Origin: Geomonas subterranea
GTDB taxonomy: Bacteria > Desulfobacterota > Desulfuromonadia > Geobacterales > Geobacteraceae
Direction of reading: 5' to 3'
DNA: 64,000 nt
Assembly (NCBI RefSeq): GCF_019063845.1
Contig: NZ_CP077683.1
Coordinates: 4,590,001 to 4,654,000 of the forward strand
The stretch's first letter is position 1. Each line of letters opens with the position of its first letter. Positions 20,905 to 29,035 of the stretch are shown here, piece after piece. The translations under genes and the position numbers were made by a program. Under the pieces are notes generated by a model. That model worked only from the letters and a program-made list of their open reading frames with translations. It was not told the origin of the DNA and searched no databases.

Positions 20905-21987
20905 ATGTCCTCCGTGTTTGGGACCCTCTTCAGAGTTTCCACCTTCGGCGAGAGCCACTGCCCCGCGGTCGGCGCCATCGTGGACGGAGCGCCGGCGGGG
21001 ATGCGCCTCTCCGAGTCCGACATCCAGCCGCAACTGGACCGCCGCCGTCCCGGCCAGAGCGAATTGAGCACCCCGCGCGAGGAGGAGGACCTCGTCACCA
21101 TCCTCTCCGGCGTGGAGGGGGACGTAACCCTTGGCACTCCCATCGGGCTCATGGTGCATAACCGCGACCAGCGCCCCGGCGACTACCAGGAGATGTCCCA
21201 GGTCCCCCGCCCTTCGCACGCGGACTACACCTACCAAGTGAAATACGGGGTGCGGGCGTCCAGCGGGGGCGGGCGATCCTCCGCCCGGGAGACCATCGCC
21301 CGGGTGGCGGCCGGCGCCATCGCGGAAAAATTCCTGGCGCAGCGCTATGGCATCGAGATCGTGGCCTGGGTGGATGGCGTGGGGGCGCTTGAGGCGGGTG
21401 CCGTCGACCTGGAACGGGTCTCCCGTCAGCAGGTGGACCGGCACCCGGTCCGCTGCGGCAATCCGGCCATGAGCCAGGCCATGGCCGACCTGATCGCGCA
21501 GGTGAGGAGCCGGGACGATTCCGTCGGAGGGACGGTCTGCTGCGTCTGCCGCAACCTCCCCGCCGGGCTGGGAGAACCGGTCTTCGACAAACTCGAGGCC
21601 CTGTTGGCCCATGCCATGCTCTCCATTCCCGCGAGCAAGGGGTTCGAGATAGGCTCCGGCTTCAGCGGCAGCCGCATGCTCGGAAGCGCCCACAACGATC
21701 CGTTCGTGGCCAAGGGGGGGCGGCTGGGGACGGCGACCAATTACTCGGGAGGCGTCCAGGGTGGGATTTCCAACGGGGAGCCGGTCTACTTCCGCGTCGC
21801 CTTCAAGCCGCCGGCGACGGTTGCCCTGCCGCAGAAAACGGCGCGCTTCGACGGCAGCGATGCGGTCCTGGAGGCGAAGGGGCGCCACGACCCGTGCATC
21901 GTGCCCCGGGCGGTGCCGGTGGTCGAGTCGATGGCGGCGCTGGTATTGATGGATCTATTGCTGCGGCAGGAGTACCGCACGCGGTAG
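20905..21987 (+). CDS. aroC: Chorismate synthase
   Basis: This FMN-dependent enzyme converts EPSP to chorismate, the last step of the shikimate pathway. The 360-residue protein shows the three signatures: [19 protein letters not shown] near the N-terminus, the FMN site [20 protein letters not shown] at about 115-135, and the C-terminal [19 protein letters not shown] preceding P-x-x-E-S. It is typical of the long bacterial form. ggaaggagctgaat precedes the ATG. It lies 16 bases after glgX and converges with the gene on the other strand, whose stop is only 2 bases away. Confidence 0.96.
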   Translation: MSSVFGTLFRVSTFGESHCPAVGAIVDGAPAGMRLSESDIQPQLDRRRPGQSELSTPREEEDLVTILSGVEGDVTLGTPIGLMVHNRDQRPGDYQEMSQVPRPSHADYTYQVKYGVRASSGGGRSSARETIARVAAGAIAEKFLAQRYGIEIVAWVDGVGALEAGAVDLERVSRQQVDRHPVRCGNPAMSQAMADLIAQVRSRDDSVGGTVCCVCRNLPAGLGEPVFDKLEALLAHAMLSIPASKGFEIGSGFSGSRMLGSAHNDPFVAKGGRLGTATNYSGGVQGGISNGEPVYFRVAFKPPATVALPQKTARFDGSDAVLEAKGRHDPCIVPRAVPVVESMAALVLMDLLLRQEYRTR

Positions 21988-21988
21988 G

Positions 21989-22423
21989 CTAGTGCGGGCA
22001 GGCCTGCTGCAGGACCAGCCCCATGCGCGTGTCCGGCGGCAGGTATTCCCACTGTGTCGCTGCATCAAGGTCGCTGGACTTCAGCAGCCCGCCCCCTTTG
22101 TCGAAGTGGCTGGCCGCCAGGAGGTGCCCCTCCCGTTCCACGCAGTTGATCTCATAGCTGTAAAGCGTTTCGTACAGGGCAGCAGGCGACTGCAGTCCCT
22201 TCAGGATCTTGGCCGCCTCCTTCTTCCCCTGGTCACTGTAGACCACCCTCGTTCTTACCTGAATTACCCCTTCACGCACCCGGTTGATGCCGCTTCTGTC
22301 CACAAAGAAGCTGGAATCCCGGTTCTCATCGAGGAGATACCAGTCGGCGGGTGCGCAGCAGGCTTGCGCTGTCCAGAGCAGGCTGATCGCGCACAGCGTC
22401 AGGTGGAACGTGTTCCAGCGCAT
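21989..22423 (-). CDS. Secreted protein resembling surface-adhesin protein E domain
   Basis: This exported protein has about 144 residues. Its signal peptide (MRWNTFHLTLCAISLLWTAQACCA) contains a cysteine pair. The mature part (DWYLLDENRDSSFFVDRSGI, VRTRVVYSDQGKK, LYSYEINCVERE) follows the pattern of the PF16747 adhesin-E-like domain, where a Trp-x-x-x-x start and YEINC segment are usual. The function in Geobacterales is unknown. It starts four bases inside the end of its upstream neighbour. ATG 22423 is favoured over GTG 22429 because gagggg lies at proper distance. The two genes form an operon. Confidence 0.7.
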   Translation of the reverse strand: MRWNTFHLTLCAISLLWTAQACCAPADWYLLDENRDSSFFVDRSGINRVREGVIQVRTRVVYSDQGKKEAAKILKGLQSPAALYETLYSYEINCVEREGHLLAASHFDKGGGLLKSSDLDAATQWEYLPPDTRMGLVLQQACPH

Positions 22424-22425
22424 AC

Positions 22426-22875
22426 TCACCCCCTCGAATCCACTTCTTCAGCCCGCAGCTTCACCTTCTGCATCTCCGTCTCCAGGTCCGTGAGGATCTC
22501 CTCTTCCCCCCTCACCACGCCCTGCACCTTCAGCGATTTGCGCAGCAGGTCGAGGTCGTACTCCAGGTAGAGCGGGGCTACCGGGCTCTGTCGCGCCGAT
22601 TTGACGATCTTTCTCACGATGAAGCCTGTGAACTGTGGGTGCTCAAGCAGCTCATGGCGAAGTTCGCCGTCGTAGGGACGCGCCACCACCCTCTCCCTGA
22701 CCGTCTCGCCGTGCAGGGTCATCTCGGAGATGAATACGTCCCGGGATTCCTCGGTGACGCGCGCGTCCGCGACCCCCAGCATGTACCGGTCGGGGTGCTG
22801 CATCCTGTCCATGAGCATGTCCCAGAGCGTCTTGTGCTCGCAATGTACCACCACTTGCAGGGTGCGGACCAGCAT
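22426..22875 (-). CDS. AtaL-like (DUF1857, SRPBCC-fold) protein
   Basis: This is a 149-residue cytoplasmic protein with the pattern of START/Bet v1-like small proteins: LVRTLQVVVHCEHKTLWDML, the VFISEMTLHGETVRERVV beta strands, and LYLEYDLDLLRKSL. I read this as related to the AtaL/DUF1857 group, which has no firmly assigned reaction. ATG 22875 has ggagg at the right distance. The much longer open frame to 23316 lacks a ribosome site and homology. It overlaps the adhesin-E-like gene by a few bases. Confidence 0.7.
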   Translation of the reverse strand: MLVRTLQVVVHCEHKTLWDMLMDRMQHPDRYMLGVADARVTEESRDVFISEMTLHGETVRERVVARPYDGELRHELLEHPQFTGFIVRKIVKSARQSPVAPLYLEYDLDLLRKSLKVQGVVRGEEEILTDLETEMQKVKLRAEEVDSRG

Positions 22876-22996
22876 GGGAGCCTCCTGATTTCGTTGCGCT
22901 GCTGTCTGGAAAGGCAGACCAATTATAAAACGCTCTGTTACGCGGTCAAGCTGCCGGGGCTCGCTGGCGGCCGCTATTTCCGGGGAGCCGGGCGAA

Positions 22997-23024
22997 TTGA
23001 CAGCAGAACCGCGGGGACTACAAT
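22997..23024 (+). promoter_or_regulatory. Sigma-70-type promoter in the 22.9-23.3 kb gap
   Basis: TTGACA (22997-23002), a 16-base spacer and TACAAT (23019-23024) form one of the best promoter matches in the window. It points toward the YagU-like fragment and the sterol desaturase-like gene at 23315. Confidence 0.55.
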
Positions 23025-23259
23025 GTGGGAATTGTCCGGGCCGGCAGTAAAAATCAAACAAGCCCTTACCCGTTGGGGCGGGCTTCCCTTCGCACTCCCC
23101 TTTTTCTGCGCCTGTGACGGTTTCATTGCGCCCCTCTTCGGGGTCTCGCCCGGCCTGCGTCGCATTCCGTGGCAGCCGAGCGCGAAGGAGCTTGGGAACC
23201 ACGCCGTCTGGACCGCCGCCGCCGAGCTGGTGCACCGGGCGGCCGGTGGGAGGGGTTGA
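23023..23259 (+). pseudogene. YagU/DUF1440-like C-terminal fragment
   Basis: The open frame encodes FCACDGFIAPLFGVSPGL, IPWQPSAKELGNHAVW and AAELVHRAA. This resembles the end of YagU (DUF1440) membrane proteins, which finish with a PxxG(L/V)xPxxxxLPW...SEIxGHxVWxW...RR pattern. The usual ~150 N-terminal residues are absent, and upstream sequence is antisense to the AtaL-like gene. It is either a decayed relic or a short expressed protein. A promoter overlaps its first codon, which argues against translation from 23023. Confidence 0.4.
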
Positions 23260-23314
23260 ACGTTGACGGCTGGATTCCTGCAGAGGGGAGACGGCGTGAA
23301 AGGGGAGTGAAACC

Positions 23315-24184
23315 ATGTACCGTCGAAGAGATCACATGAGGGGGGAACTCCCCACCTGGCTGAACGCGACGCTCATCGTCGGCACCTTCGCCGTCGTCGC
23401 GGTCATGGAACTCAGACGCCCGCTTAGAACGGACAAGGACGACAAGCTGAGACGCAACGCGCGCAATGCCGCTTTCTCCGCCTTGGCCGCCGCGACCGTC
23501 GCCGTCGCCGAGAAGCCGGTGGTGGGGCCGCTCGCCCTGCGGGTGCAGTCAAAACAGCTGGGACTTCTCAAGCTTTTCGGTCTCCCCCCCTGGGCGGAGC
23601 TGGCGCTCTCCTTGCTGCTCCTCGACTATACGCTCTTCATCTGGCACGTCCTGACCCACAAGATCCCGCTACTGTGGCGCTTCCACAAGCCGCACCACGC
23701 CGACCTCGACCTCGACGCCAGTACCGCGCTCCGCTTCCACTTCGGCGAACTGCTCCTTTCGGTCCCATGGCGGGCGGCCCAGGTTCGGCTGATCGGGGTG
23801 TCCCCCCTCGGGCTTGCCCTTTGGCAGACACTCAGCCTGGTGGCGATCATGTTTCACCACAGTAACATGAGGCTGCCTCACCGCATCGAGCGCCGCCTCT
23901 GCCGTTTGGTCGTCACGCCGCGCATGCACGGCATCCACCATTCGGTCGTGCGGGAGGAAACCGACTCCAACTGGTCCACCATCTTTTCCTGGCCCGACTA
24001 CCTGCATGGCACCATCCGGCTCAACGTCCTGCAGGATGGGGTCACCATCGGCGTTCCCGGGTTCCAGGATCCGCAGCAGGTGACCATCGGCAAGGCGCTT
24101 CTGATGCCTTTCGGGCCGCAGGTCGAGGTGGAAGGGCCCACGCGCGAGCGGCTGCCGGTACCGCGAACCGTCCTTGCCGTCTAG
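23315..24184 (+). CDS. Sterol desaturase/fatty acid hydroxylase family membrane protein
   Basis: This 289-residue integral membrane di-iron protein carries the histidine clusters of the fatty-acid hydroxylase superfamily: HVLTH, FHKPHH, FHHSNM and MHGIHHS. Three or four transmembrane helices are visible (for example ATLIVGTFAVVAVMEL and ELALSLLLLDYTLFIWH). Substrates in bacteria are lipids, hopanoids or alkyl chains; nothing nearby identifies it. gggag lies seven bases before ATG 23315. The gene ends about 20 bases before a terminator. Confidence 0.88.
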   Translation: MYRRRDHMRGELPTWLNATLIVGTFAVVAVMELRRPLRTDKDDKLRRNARNAAFSALAAATVAVAEKPVVGPLALRVQSKQLGLLKLFGLPPWAELALSLLLLDYTLFIWHVLTHKIPLLWRFHKPHHADLDLDASTALRFHFGELLLSVPWRAAQVRLIGVSPLGLALWQTLSLVAIMFHHSNMRLPHRIERRLCRLVVTPRMHGIHHSVVREETDSNWSTIFSWPDYLHGTIRLNVLQDGVTIGVPGFQDPQQVTIGKALLMPFGPQVEVEGPTRERLPVPRTVLAV

Positions 24185-24204
24185 ACTGCCTTTTTTCGAA
24201 GCTA

Positions 24205-24238
24205 AAGAGGCCCGCCGGGATTTCCTGGCGGGCCTCTT
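24205..24238 (+). terminator. Terminator after the desaturase-like gene
   Basis: The stem aagaggcccgcc (24205-24216) / ggcgggcctctt (24227-24238) is perfect over 12 pairs. Only a weak T tract (CATTTC) follows, while an A/T-rich run precedes it. It may also end transcription of the convergent small gene. Confidence 0.75.
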
Positions 24239-24261
24239 CATTTCAGAGATGTGGTGTGGAT

Positions 24262-24447
24262 TTACGCGAGCGGCCCCCGGGGCGGGTCCTTCGGGCGGGT
24301 ATGGACCACCCCGGTCAGGATGCCGATCCCCAGCAGGATGATGCAGGCGATCGCAATCTTGAACATGGCCACCCCAGCGCTGACCAGGGCCCAGGCGATA
24401 CCGGCGATGACCAAAATGAACCCAATGATGTAGAGCGCGAATGACAT
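24262..24447 (-). CDS. Small two-helix membrane protein
   Basis: This 61-residue protein has two transmembrane helices (FALYIIGFILVIAGIAWALV at about 3-22 and MFKIAIACIILLGIGILTGV at about 28-47) and a short polar tail rich in Pro/Arg. ATG 24447 has ggagg a few bases upstream. The longer frame to 24549 has no such signal. Similar short proteins are widespread, unnamed and often stress-related. No function is inferred. Confidence 0.75.
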   Translation of the reverse strand: MSFALYIIGFILVIAGIAWALVSAGVAMFKIAIACIILLGIGILTGVVHTRPKDPPRGPLA

Positions 24448-24693
24448 GGACTCCTCCTTGGGTCGTGGCGGTGGGAGGGGGACGACCTGGTTGGTGTGCT
24501 TTAATTTTTTCGGCAGAGTAAATGCTAGCGGGAGCCTTTGAGTTGTCAATGGCGGGGGGAGAGCCGATTGATCGGCGGAGCAGCGAGGCGGAGGAGGATC
24601 AGAACCTGGTTGCGCCCGCTACGCGGGGCGTGCGCCGGTTGGGGAGGAGCGCCCGCCCGTTCCAGGCGCAGCGGATCGAAAGTTGGGGAGGGA

Positions 24694-25206
24694 TCAACCT
24701 TCCTGGTAGAGCGGACCGGAAGTTTCGAGGTGGGTCAGGTACAGCCTGGCGTCGAACTCGAGCTGGTGATAGGAGGGCTCCATGTATTCACAGAGCTGGT
24801 AGAACGCCTTGTTGTGCTCCTTCTCCTTGAGGTGGGCCAGCTCGTGCACCACGATCATGCGCAGGAACTCGACCGGGGCGGTCCTGAACACGGTGGCGAT
24901 CCTGATTTCGTGCTTCGCGGTGAGCTTGGCCCCCTGCACGCGCGATACGAAGGAGTGCAGGCCGAGGGCGTGGTTGATGACGCTGATCTTCGGGTCGTAG
25001 CTCACCTTGCTGAGCGGCTGGGATTTGCGCAGGTATTCGTTCTTGAGAGCGATGGTGAAATCGTAGAGCGCCCGGTCTGTTCTGACCTGGTGCGGGGTAG
25101 GGTACTTGGCCAGCAACACGCCCCCCAGTTCGTTGTTCGCCAGGAGACGCTCCACCTTCGAGGTGACTTGTTCGGAATATCCTGCCAGGTATTTCAATCC
25201 GCGCAT
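24694..25206 (-). CDS. YgjP-like (DUF45) metal-dependent hydrolase
   Basis: This 170-residue protein has the zinc-peptidase motif HELAHLKEKEHNKAFY, the HExxH-x(5-6)-H arrangement of the YgjP/SprT-like metallopeptidase group. The preceding strand-helix region ISVINHALGLHSFVSRVQG and KHEIRIATVFRTAPVEFLRMIVV also fits. Its role is unknown, perhaps a cytoplasmic protease. ATG 25206 has gggaag upstream. The track extending to 25257 lacks a ribosome site. The 24550-24693 gap downstream shows nothing recognisable. Confidence 0.85.
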   Translation of the reverse strand: MRGLKYLAGYSEQVTSKVERLLANNELGGVLLAKYPTPHQVRTDRALYDFTIALKNEYLRKSQPLSKVSYDPKISVINHALGLHSFVSRVQGAKLTAKHEIRIATVFRTAPVEFLRMIVVHELAHLKEKEHNKAFYQLCEYMEPSYHQLEFDARLYLTHLETSGPLYQEG

Positions 25207-25295
25207 TGCTTTTTCTTCCCGGGATGGTGTGTGCGACCGGGCATGAAGGTAGCACATCGTCCCGGGAAGTGCAAACGGTGCCGCAGCGAGATCGG

Positions 25296-26603
25296 TCAGA
25301 GCCGCAACGGCATCCTGCTGGCGCGCTCGGCCAGCCGCTGCATGAGAGCGCCGAGATAGCGGGATCCCAGTTCACTCGCCGCCAGCTTCTGCTTCACCGC
25401 CGGAAGCCTGAGGATCGCCCCCACGATGGCGGCCATGGCACGGTGGTTGAACATGGCGCGGTTGTCCCAGATCAGGTGCTGCAGCTTGCCGCGTTCCAGC
25501 GCCATCAGCACCAGCCGGTGCACGTTGTCGACGGGGGTCACCACCCGCTCCGCCTTGGGGACAAGGGAGAGGGCACTGGTGCGGCAGACCCTCACGCAGA
25601 CGCCGCAGCCAAGGCAGCGTTCGCGGTCCTGCACGCACCTGCGCTGCCAGGGATGCTGCGGGTCGTTTGCCGACACCAGCCGCATCGCTTCTGCGGGACA
25701 GGCATCGATGCAGCGGCCGCAACCGATGCACCGTTCCGGCCTGAGCTCCGCGATGTAGTTGGTGCTGCTCACCGGCTGAAGGTTGCAGAACTTGCGGGCC
25801 CGAACCAGCGTCTCGCAGCAGCAGCTGCAGCAGTTACAGATGGAGGTGACGCCAGACTGCGCGTTGTCCGCCACCTGGATCAGGTTCTGCTCCCGGCTTT
25901 GCTGCAGGAGCTCGAGGCATCGCTGGGTGTCCGTCTCCCGGGCATGGCCGTGCCGGATCAGGGAGTCGGCCAGGTCGTCGAAGACCATGCAGGTTTCCAA
26001 GGGGGCGGAGCAGCCCCTGCCGACGTGACGCATCTTTTGGCGGCAGCTGCAGGTGCCGACGCCAATGCGCCTGGCCCCCCGCACCACCTCGGTGGCACGC
26101 TCGTAGTTGAACAGCCGTGCCAGGTTGGAGGAGGGCACCTGGTCCTCGTCGACCATGATTCTGGTGCTGGGGGTGCTGGTACCGGTGTAAAGGTCGCGGA
26201 TGTACTCCTCTTCCTGGTTCAGGTACTGGTCGAGCAGCCGGCTCAGGGCGGGCTGGTCCACGTCCTTTCTGACCCGCATCAGCACGAAGTCGAGAAACCC
26301 CGCCATGGGGGGGGGCAGGACGTAAAGCTTCTCCCCTTCCTGCTCGGTGTCCAGCAGCAAGCCCCGCTCCGCCAGCCCTTCCAGGGTGCGGTACGCCTCG
26401 ACCTCCCTCACCCCCCAGGCGTGGGCCGCCCGTGCCGCAGAGAACGGGTGCATGGGAAGCTGTCCCACGAGTTTTGCCTCCTGTTCGGTGAAGAGCAGGG
26501 CGAGGATCTTGGCGAACAGTTCGGAGGGAGGAGCTCCCTGGGGGAACCTTTCCAGGCGCTCCATCAACGAGCTGTATCCGTTGCGGTTTTGGAGATGCGA
26601 CAT
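25296..26603 (-). CDS. Ferredoxin-type 4Fe-4S protein with winged-helix-like N-terminus
   Basis: This is a cytoplasmic protein of about 435 residues. Residues 1-95 are helical and look like a winged-helix region (AARAAHAWGVREVEAYRTLEGLAERGLL). A cysteine-rich middle follows (GTCSCRQKMRHVGRGC, then ICNCCSCCCETLV). Two tandem 4Fe-4S ferredoxin motifs come next (CIGCGRCIDACP and CLGCGVCVRVCR), then a 100-residue helical tail. This architecture is common in Geobacter and other anaerobes and suggests electron transfer, but the partner is unknown. ATG 26603 follows ggaga. A promoter lies at 26673-26700. Confidence 0.85.
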   Translation of the reverse strand: MSHLQNRNGYSSLMERLERFPQGAPPSELFAKILALLFTEQEAKLVGQLPMHPFSAARAAHAWGVREVEAYRTLEGLAERGLLLDTEQEGEKLYVLPPPMAGFLDFVLMRVRKDVDQPALSRLLDQYLNQEEEYIRDLYTGTSTPSTRIMVDEDQVPSSNLARLFNYERATEVVRGARRIGVGTCSCRQKMRHVGRGCSAPLETCMVFDDLADSLIRHGHARETDTQRCLELLQQSREQNLIQVADNAQSGVTSICNCCSCCCETLVRARKFCNLQPVSSTNYIAELRPERCIGCGRCIDACPAEAMRLVSANDPQHPWQRRCVQDRERCLGCGVCVRVCRTSALSLVPKAERVVTPVDNVHRLVLMALERGKLQHLIWDNRAMFNHRAMAAIVGAILRLPAVKQKLAASELGSRYLGALMQRLAERASRMPLRL

Positions 26604-26672
26604 GAGGGCTCTCCTGATGGTCGTGTGCGGCACGCGTATCGGCTACGAGGATTTACGTTAAAAAACTTTAAG

Positions 26673-26700
26673 AGTATATCCCTGTTCGAGGGGGGCGCAA
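26673..26700 (-). promoter_or_regulatory. Promoter of the 4Fe-4S protein gene
   Basis: On the minus strand, TTGCGC (26700-26695), a 16-base spacer and TATACT (26678-26673) lie about 70 bases before ATG 26603. It is divergent from the biotin promoter. Confidence 0.45.
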
Positions 26701-26782
26701 TTCCGGCCCAGGGGACTGCTTAGGGAGTGCCGGCCTCAAATTTACTTTGCAGATCAATTGTATGCGCAAATGGCTATATAAA

Positions 26783-26812
26783 TGTCAACCGCAGATGGTT
26801 GCCAGGTTGACG
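26783..26812. promoter_or_regulatory. BirA-type biotin operator
   Basis: TGTCAACC (26783-26790), 14 bases, then GGTTGACG (26805-26812) match the known bacterial BirA pattern TGTnAACC-N14/15-GGTTnACA with one mismatch. The right half contains the -35 box of the bioF promoter, so bound BirA would block RNA polymerase. The downstream genes are biotin genes, which strengthens the call. Confidence 0.7.
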
Positions 26813-26835
26813 AATGGGGGCGCCTGTGCTAATAA
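26807..26835 (+). promoter_or_regulatory. Promoter of the biotin operon
   Basis: TTGACG (26807-26812), a 17-base spacer and TAATAA (26830-26835). Initiation near 26842 gives a short leader before GTG 26875, which has aaaggag eight bases upstream. Confidence 0.65.
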
Positions 26836-26874
26836 CAAGGCTCCATTGTTTAGCTGGCATGGAAAGGAGAAACT

Positions 26875-28044
26875 GTGCAGACATTCGCGGAAGAACTGGA
26901 TCAGTTGCGCTCCGAAGGGCTGTACCGCAGCATGAGGGTTATCAAGGGGGCGCAGGGAAGTCACGTCGACCTGGACGGTAAGAGAGTGCTCCTGCTGTGC
27001 TCCAACAACTACCTCGGGCTGGCGGATCATGCCGCGCTGCGCAGGGCCGCGGTCATGGGGGTCGCCTTCGGGGTCGGAAGCGGCGCATCACGCCTCGTTT
27101 CGGGCACCATGGACCTGCACGAGGAGCTGGAGCGTCGCATCGCCCGGTTCAAGGGGACCGAAAGGGCGCTGGTCTTCAACTCCGGTTACGCCGCCAATAC
27201 CGGGATCATTTCCGCACTGGTCGGGCGCGGCGATACCATCTTCTCCGACAAGCTGAACCACGCGAGCATCGTGGACGGCGCCCTGCTGTCGCGGGCGAAT
27301 GTCCACCGTTACCCGCATCGCGACATGGCGGCCCTGGAGCGGCTGCTGCGCGAAAAGCCAGGCACCGGGCGGCGCCTCATCGTCACGGACGGGGTGTTCA
27401 GTATGGACGGCGACCTCGCTCCGTTAAGGAAGATGGTGCAATTAGCCAGGGAGTACGATGCCCTGCTCATGGTCGACGATGCCCACGGCACCGGCGTCCT
27501 GGGGGCGACCGGACGCGGCACCGCAGAACTTTTAGGGGTTATGGACGGCGTGGACATCCATATGGGGACGCTGGGGAAGGGGCTGGGGAGTTTCGGCGCC
27601 TACGCGGCGGCCTCGGAAACCATCTGCGACTACCTGGTGAACAGGGCGCGCAGCTTCATCTTTTCCACTTCGCTCCCCCCGGCAGTTTTGGCCCCCTCGA
27701 TAGCGGCTCTGGACCTGGTGGATTCCCGCGAGGGGAAGGAGCTGAGGGACAGGCTGGCGGCGAATGTCGCGCTCTTCAAGAAGAGCCTGGCGGGTGCCGG
27801 CTTCGACACCATGGGGAGCGAAACGCAGATCGTCCCGATCTTCGTGGGGCCGGCCGAGACCACCATGCAGTTCAGCAAGGAGCTGTTGGAGCAGGGGATC
27901 TTCGTGCAGGGGATCAGGCCCCCGACCGTCCCTGCCGGGAGCTGCCGTCTGCGTTGCACCATCATGGCGACCCACGACCCCGCCGATCTTGAAGCCGCCG
28001 CCCACACCATCGCCCGGATGGGGAAAAAACTCGGGGTAATTTAA
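26875..28044 (+). CDS. bioF: 8-amino-7-oxononanoate synthase
   Basis: This PLP-dependent alpha-oxoamine synthase condenses pimeloyl-ACP (or -CoA) with L-alanine in biotin synthesis. The 389-residue protein has [10 protein letters not shown], the substrate-pocket [31 protein letters not shown], the aspartate in [11 protein letters not shown], and the PLP-binding lysine in [12 protein letters not shown] (about residue 235). Glycine C-acetyltransferase (Kbl) is similar, but a BirA-type operator upstream and the bioH-like and bioC neighbours support BioF. The start is GTG with aaaggagaaact upstream. Confidence 0.9.
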   Translation: MQTFAEELDQLRSEGLYRSMRVIKGAQGSHVDLDGKRVLLLCSNNYLGLADHAALRRAAVMGVAFGVGSGASRLVSGTMDLHEELERRIARFKGTERALVFNSGYAANTGIISALVGRGDTIFSDKLNHASIVDGALLSRANVHRYPHRDMAALERLLREKPGTGRRLIVTDGVFSMDGDLAPLRKMVQLAREYDALLMVDDAHGTGVLGATGRGTAELLGVMDGVDIHMGTLGKGLGSFGAYAAASETICDYLVNRARSFIFSTSLPPAVLAPSIAALDLVDSREGKELRDRLAANVALFKKSLAGAGFDTMGSETQIVPIFVGPAETTMQFSKELLEQGIFVQGIRPPTVPAGSCRLRCTIMATHDPADLEAAAHTIARMGKKLGVI

Positions 28045-28087
28045 ACCGGAAGCCCGAACAGAGAGGGCACAGGGAAAAGCCGGAGCG

Positions 28088-28130
28088 GAACACAGAGGAA
28101 AAACCTTTTTGTGATTTTTTCTCTGTGTTC
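28088..28130. repeat. Intergenic inverted repeat between bioF and the bioH-like gene
   Basis: gaacacagagaaaaa-type arms (gaacacagagg from 28088 and tctctgtgttc ending 28130) flank an A/T-rich loop. Such cacagag-rich stretches look like dispersed intergenic DNA. It could fold as a hairpin in the biotin mRNA, but no terminator T-run follows the whole stem. Confidence 0.45.
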
Positions 28131-28178
28131 TCTATGGACCTCTGAGATCTCTGCGTAGAGCTTTTGATTGGGACTCTT

Positions 28179-28958
28179 ATGACGCTGCATTTTCAGGAAA
28201 CAGGTGCGGGCAGGCCGGTGGTTTTCGTTCACGGCTGGGCCATGTCCGGGAGGGCCTGGCGTTTCCAGCAGGAACTCGGTGACGCGGGGCGCCTCATCTT
28301 TTTGGACCTGCGCGGGCACGGTCACTCGCCCCCCGCCGGTTCCTACACCATAGAGGATTACGCCTCCGACCTCGCCGGCTTCTTCGAAGAACTGGCGTTG
28401 CGGGACGCGGTCCTCGTGGGGTGGTCAATGGGGGTGCAGGTGGCGCTTCAGGCCTTCCCGGCGCTGCGGACGCGTCTGGCCGGGATGGTGCTGGTGGGCG
28501 GCAACGCCAGGTACTCGAGCTGTGACGATTACCCGCACGGTAAGGCGCCGGTCGAGGTGAAGGGAATGGGGCTGCGCCTTCGGCGCGACCACCAGAAAAC
28601 CATGGGCGATTTCTTCAAGGGAATGTTCGCTGAAGGGGAGTTGGACCACACGCTCTACCAGCGCATCGTGCACGAGATCGTGATGGGGGGGCGCTCTGCC
28701 GACCGCGAGGCCGTCATGCAGTCGCTGAACATCCTTTCCACGGCGGACCTGCGGGAGCAACTGCCGCAGGTGGACCGGCCGGTGCTGGTCATCCACGGCG
28801 AACAGGATACCGTTTGCACCGCCGCAGCCTCGACATACTTGGCGCAGCACCTCCCGATGGCGCGGCTGGAGATTTTTGAGGGATGTGGCCACGCGCCTTT
28901 CATGAGCAGGCCGGAGCGCTTCAACGAGGTGGTCCGCGAGTTCATCGCAGGGCTTTAA
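28179..28958 (+). CDS. bioH: Pimeloyl-ACP methyl ester esterase-like alpha/beta hydrolase (BioH-like)
   Basis: This 259-residue alpha/beta hydrolase has the oxyanion-hole sequence VHGWAMSG, the nucleophile elbow GWSMGVQVA (Ser), the Asp region HGEQDTVC, and the His in GCGHAPFMSRPERF. The stretch STADLREQLPQVDRPVLVIHG parallels E. coli BioH. In this position it would release pimeloyl-ACP from its methyl ester made by the BioC-initiated pathway. ATG 28179 is preferred over the TTG at 28164. Assignment as BioH rests on operon context plus motif resemblance, since many esterases look alike. Confidence 0.75.
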   Translation: MTLHFQETGAGRPVVFVHGWAMSGRAWRFQQELGDAGRLIFLDLRGHGHSPPAGSYTIEDYASDLAGFFEELALRDAVLVGWSMGVQVALQAFPALRTRLAGMVLVGGNARYSSCDDYPHGKAPVEVKGMGLRLRRDHQKTMGDFFKGMFAEGELDHTLYQRIVHEIVMGGRSADREAVMQSLNILSTADLREQLPQVDRPVLVIHGEQDTVCTAAASTYLAQHLPMARLEIFEGCGHAPFMSRPERFNEVVREFIAGL

Positions 28959-29000
28959 CTTTAGTACTCGGGGCAAGGGCATCCTTTCCCCCTCCCTAGC

Positions 29001-29020
29001 CTCCCCCTCCGGGGGAGGGG
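29001..29020. repeat. GC-rich palindrome upstream of bioC
   Basis: ctccccctcc (29001-29010) followed by gggggagggg (29011-29020) is an almost perfect hairpin. It resembles the ccctctccc/gggagaggg intergenic elements at 45400, 49312 and 62600. It may also sequester or separate the bioC ribosome site. Confidence 0.5.
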
Positions 29021-29035
29021 ATTCAGAAGGTATCG

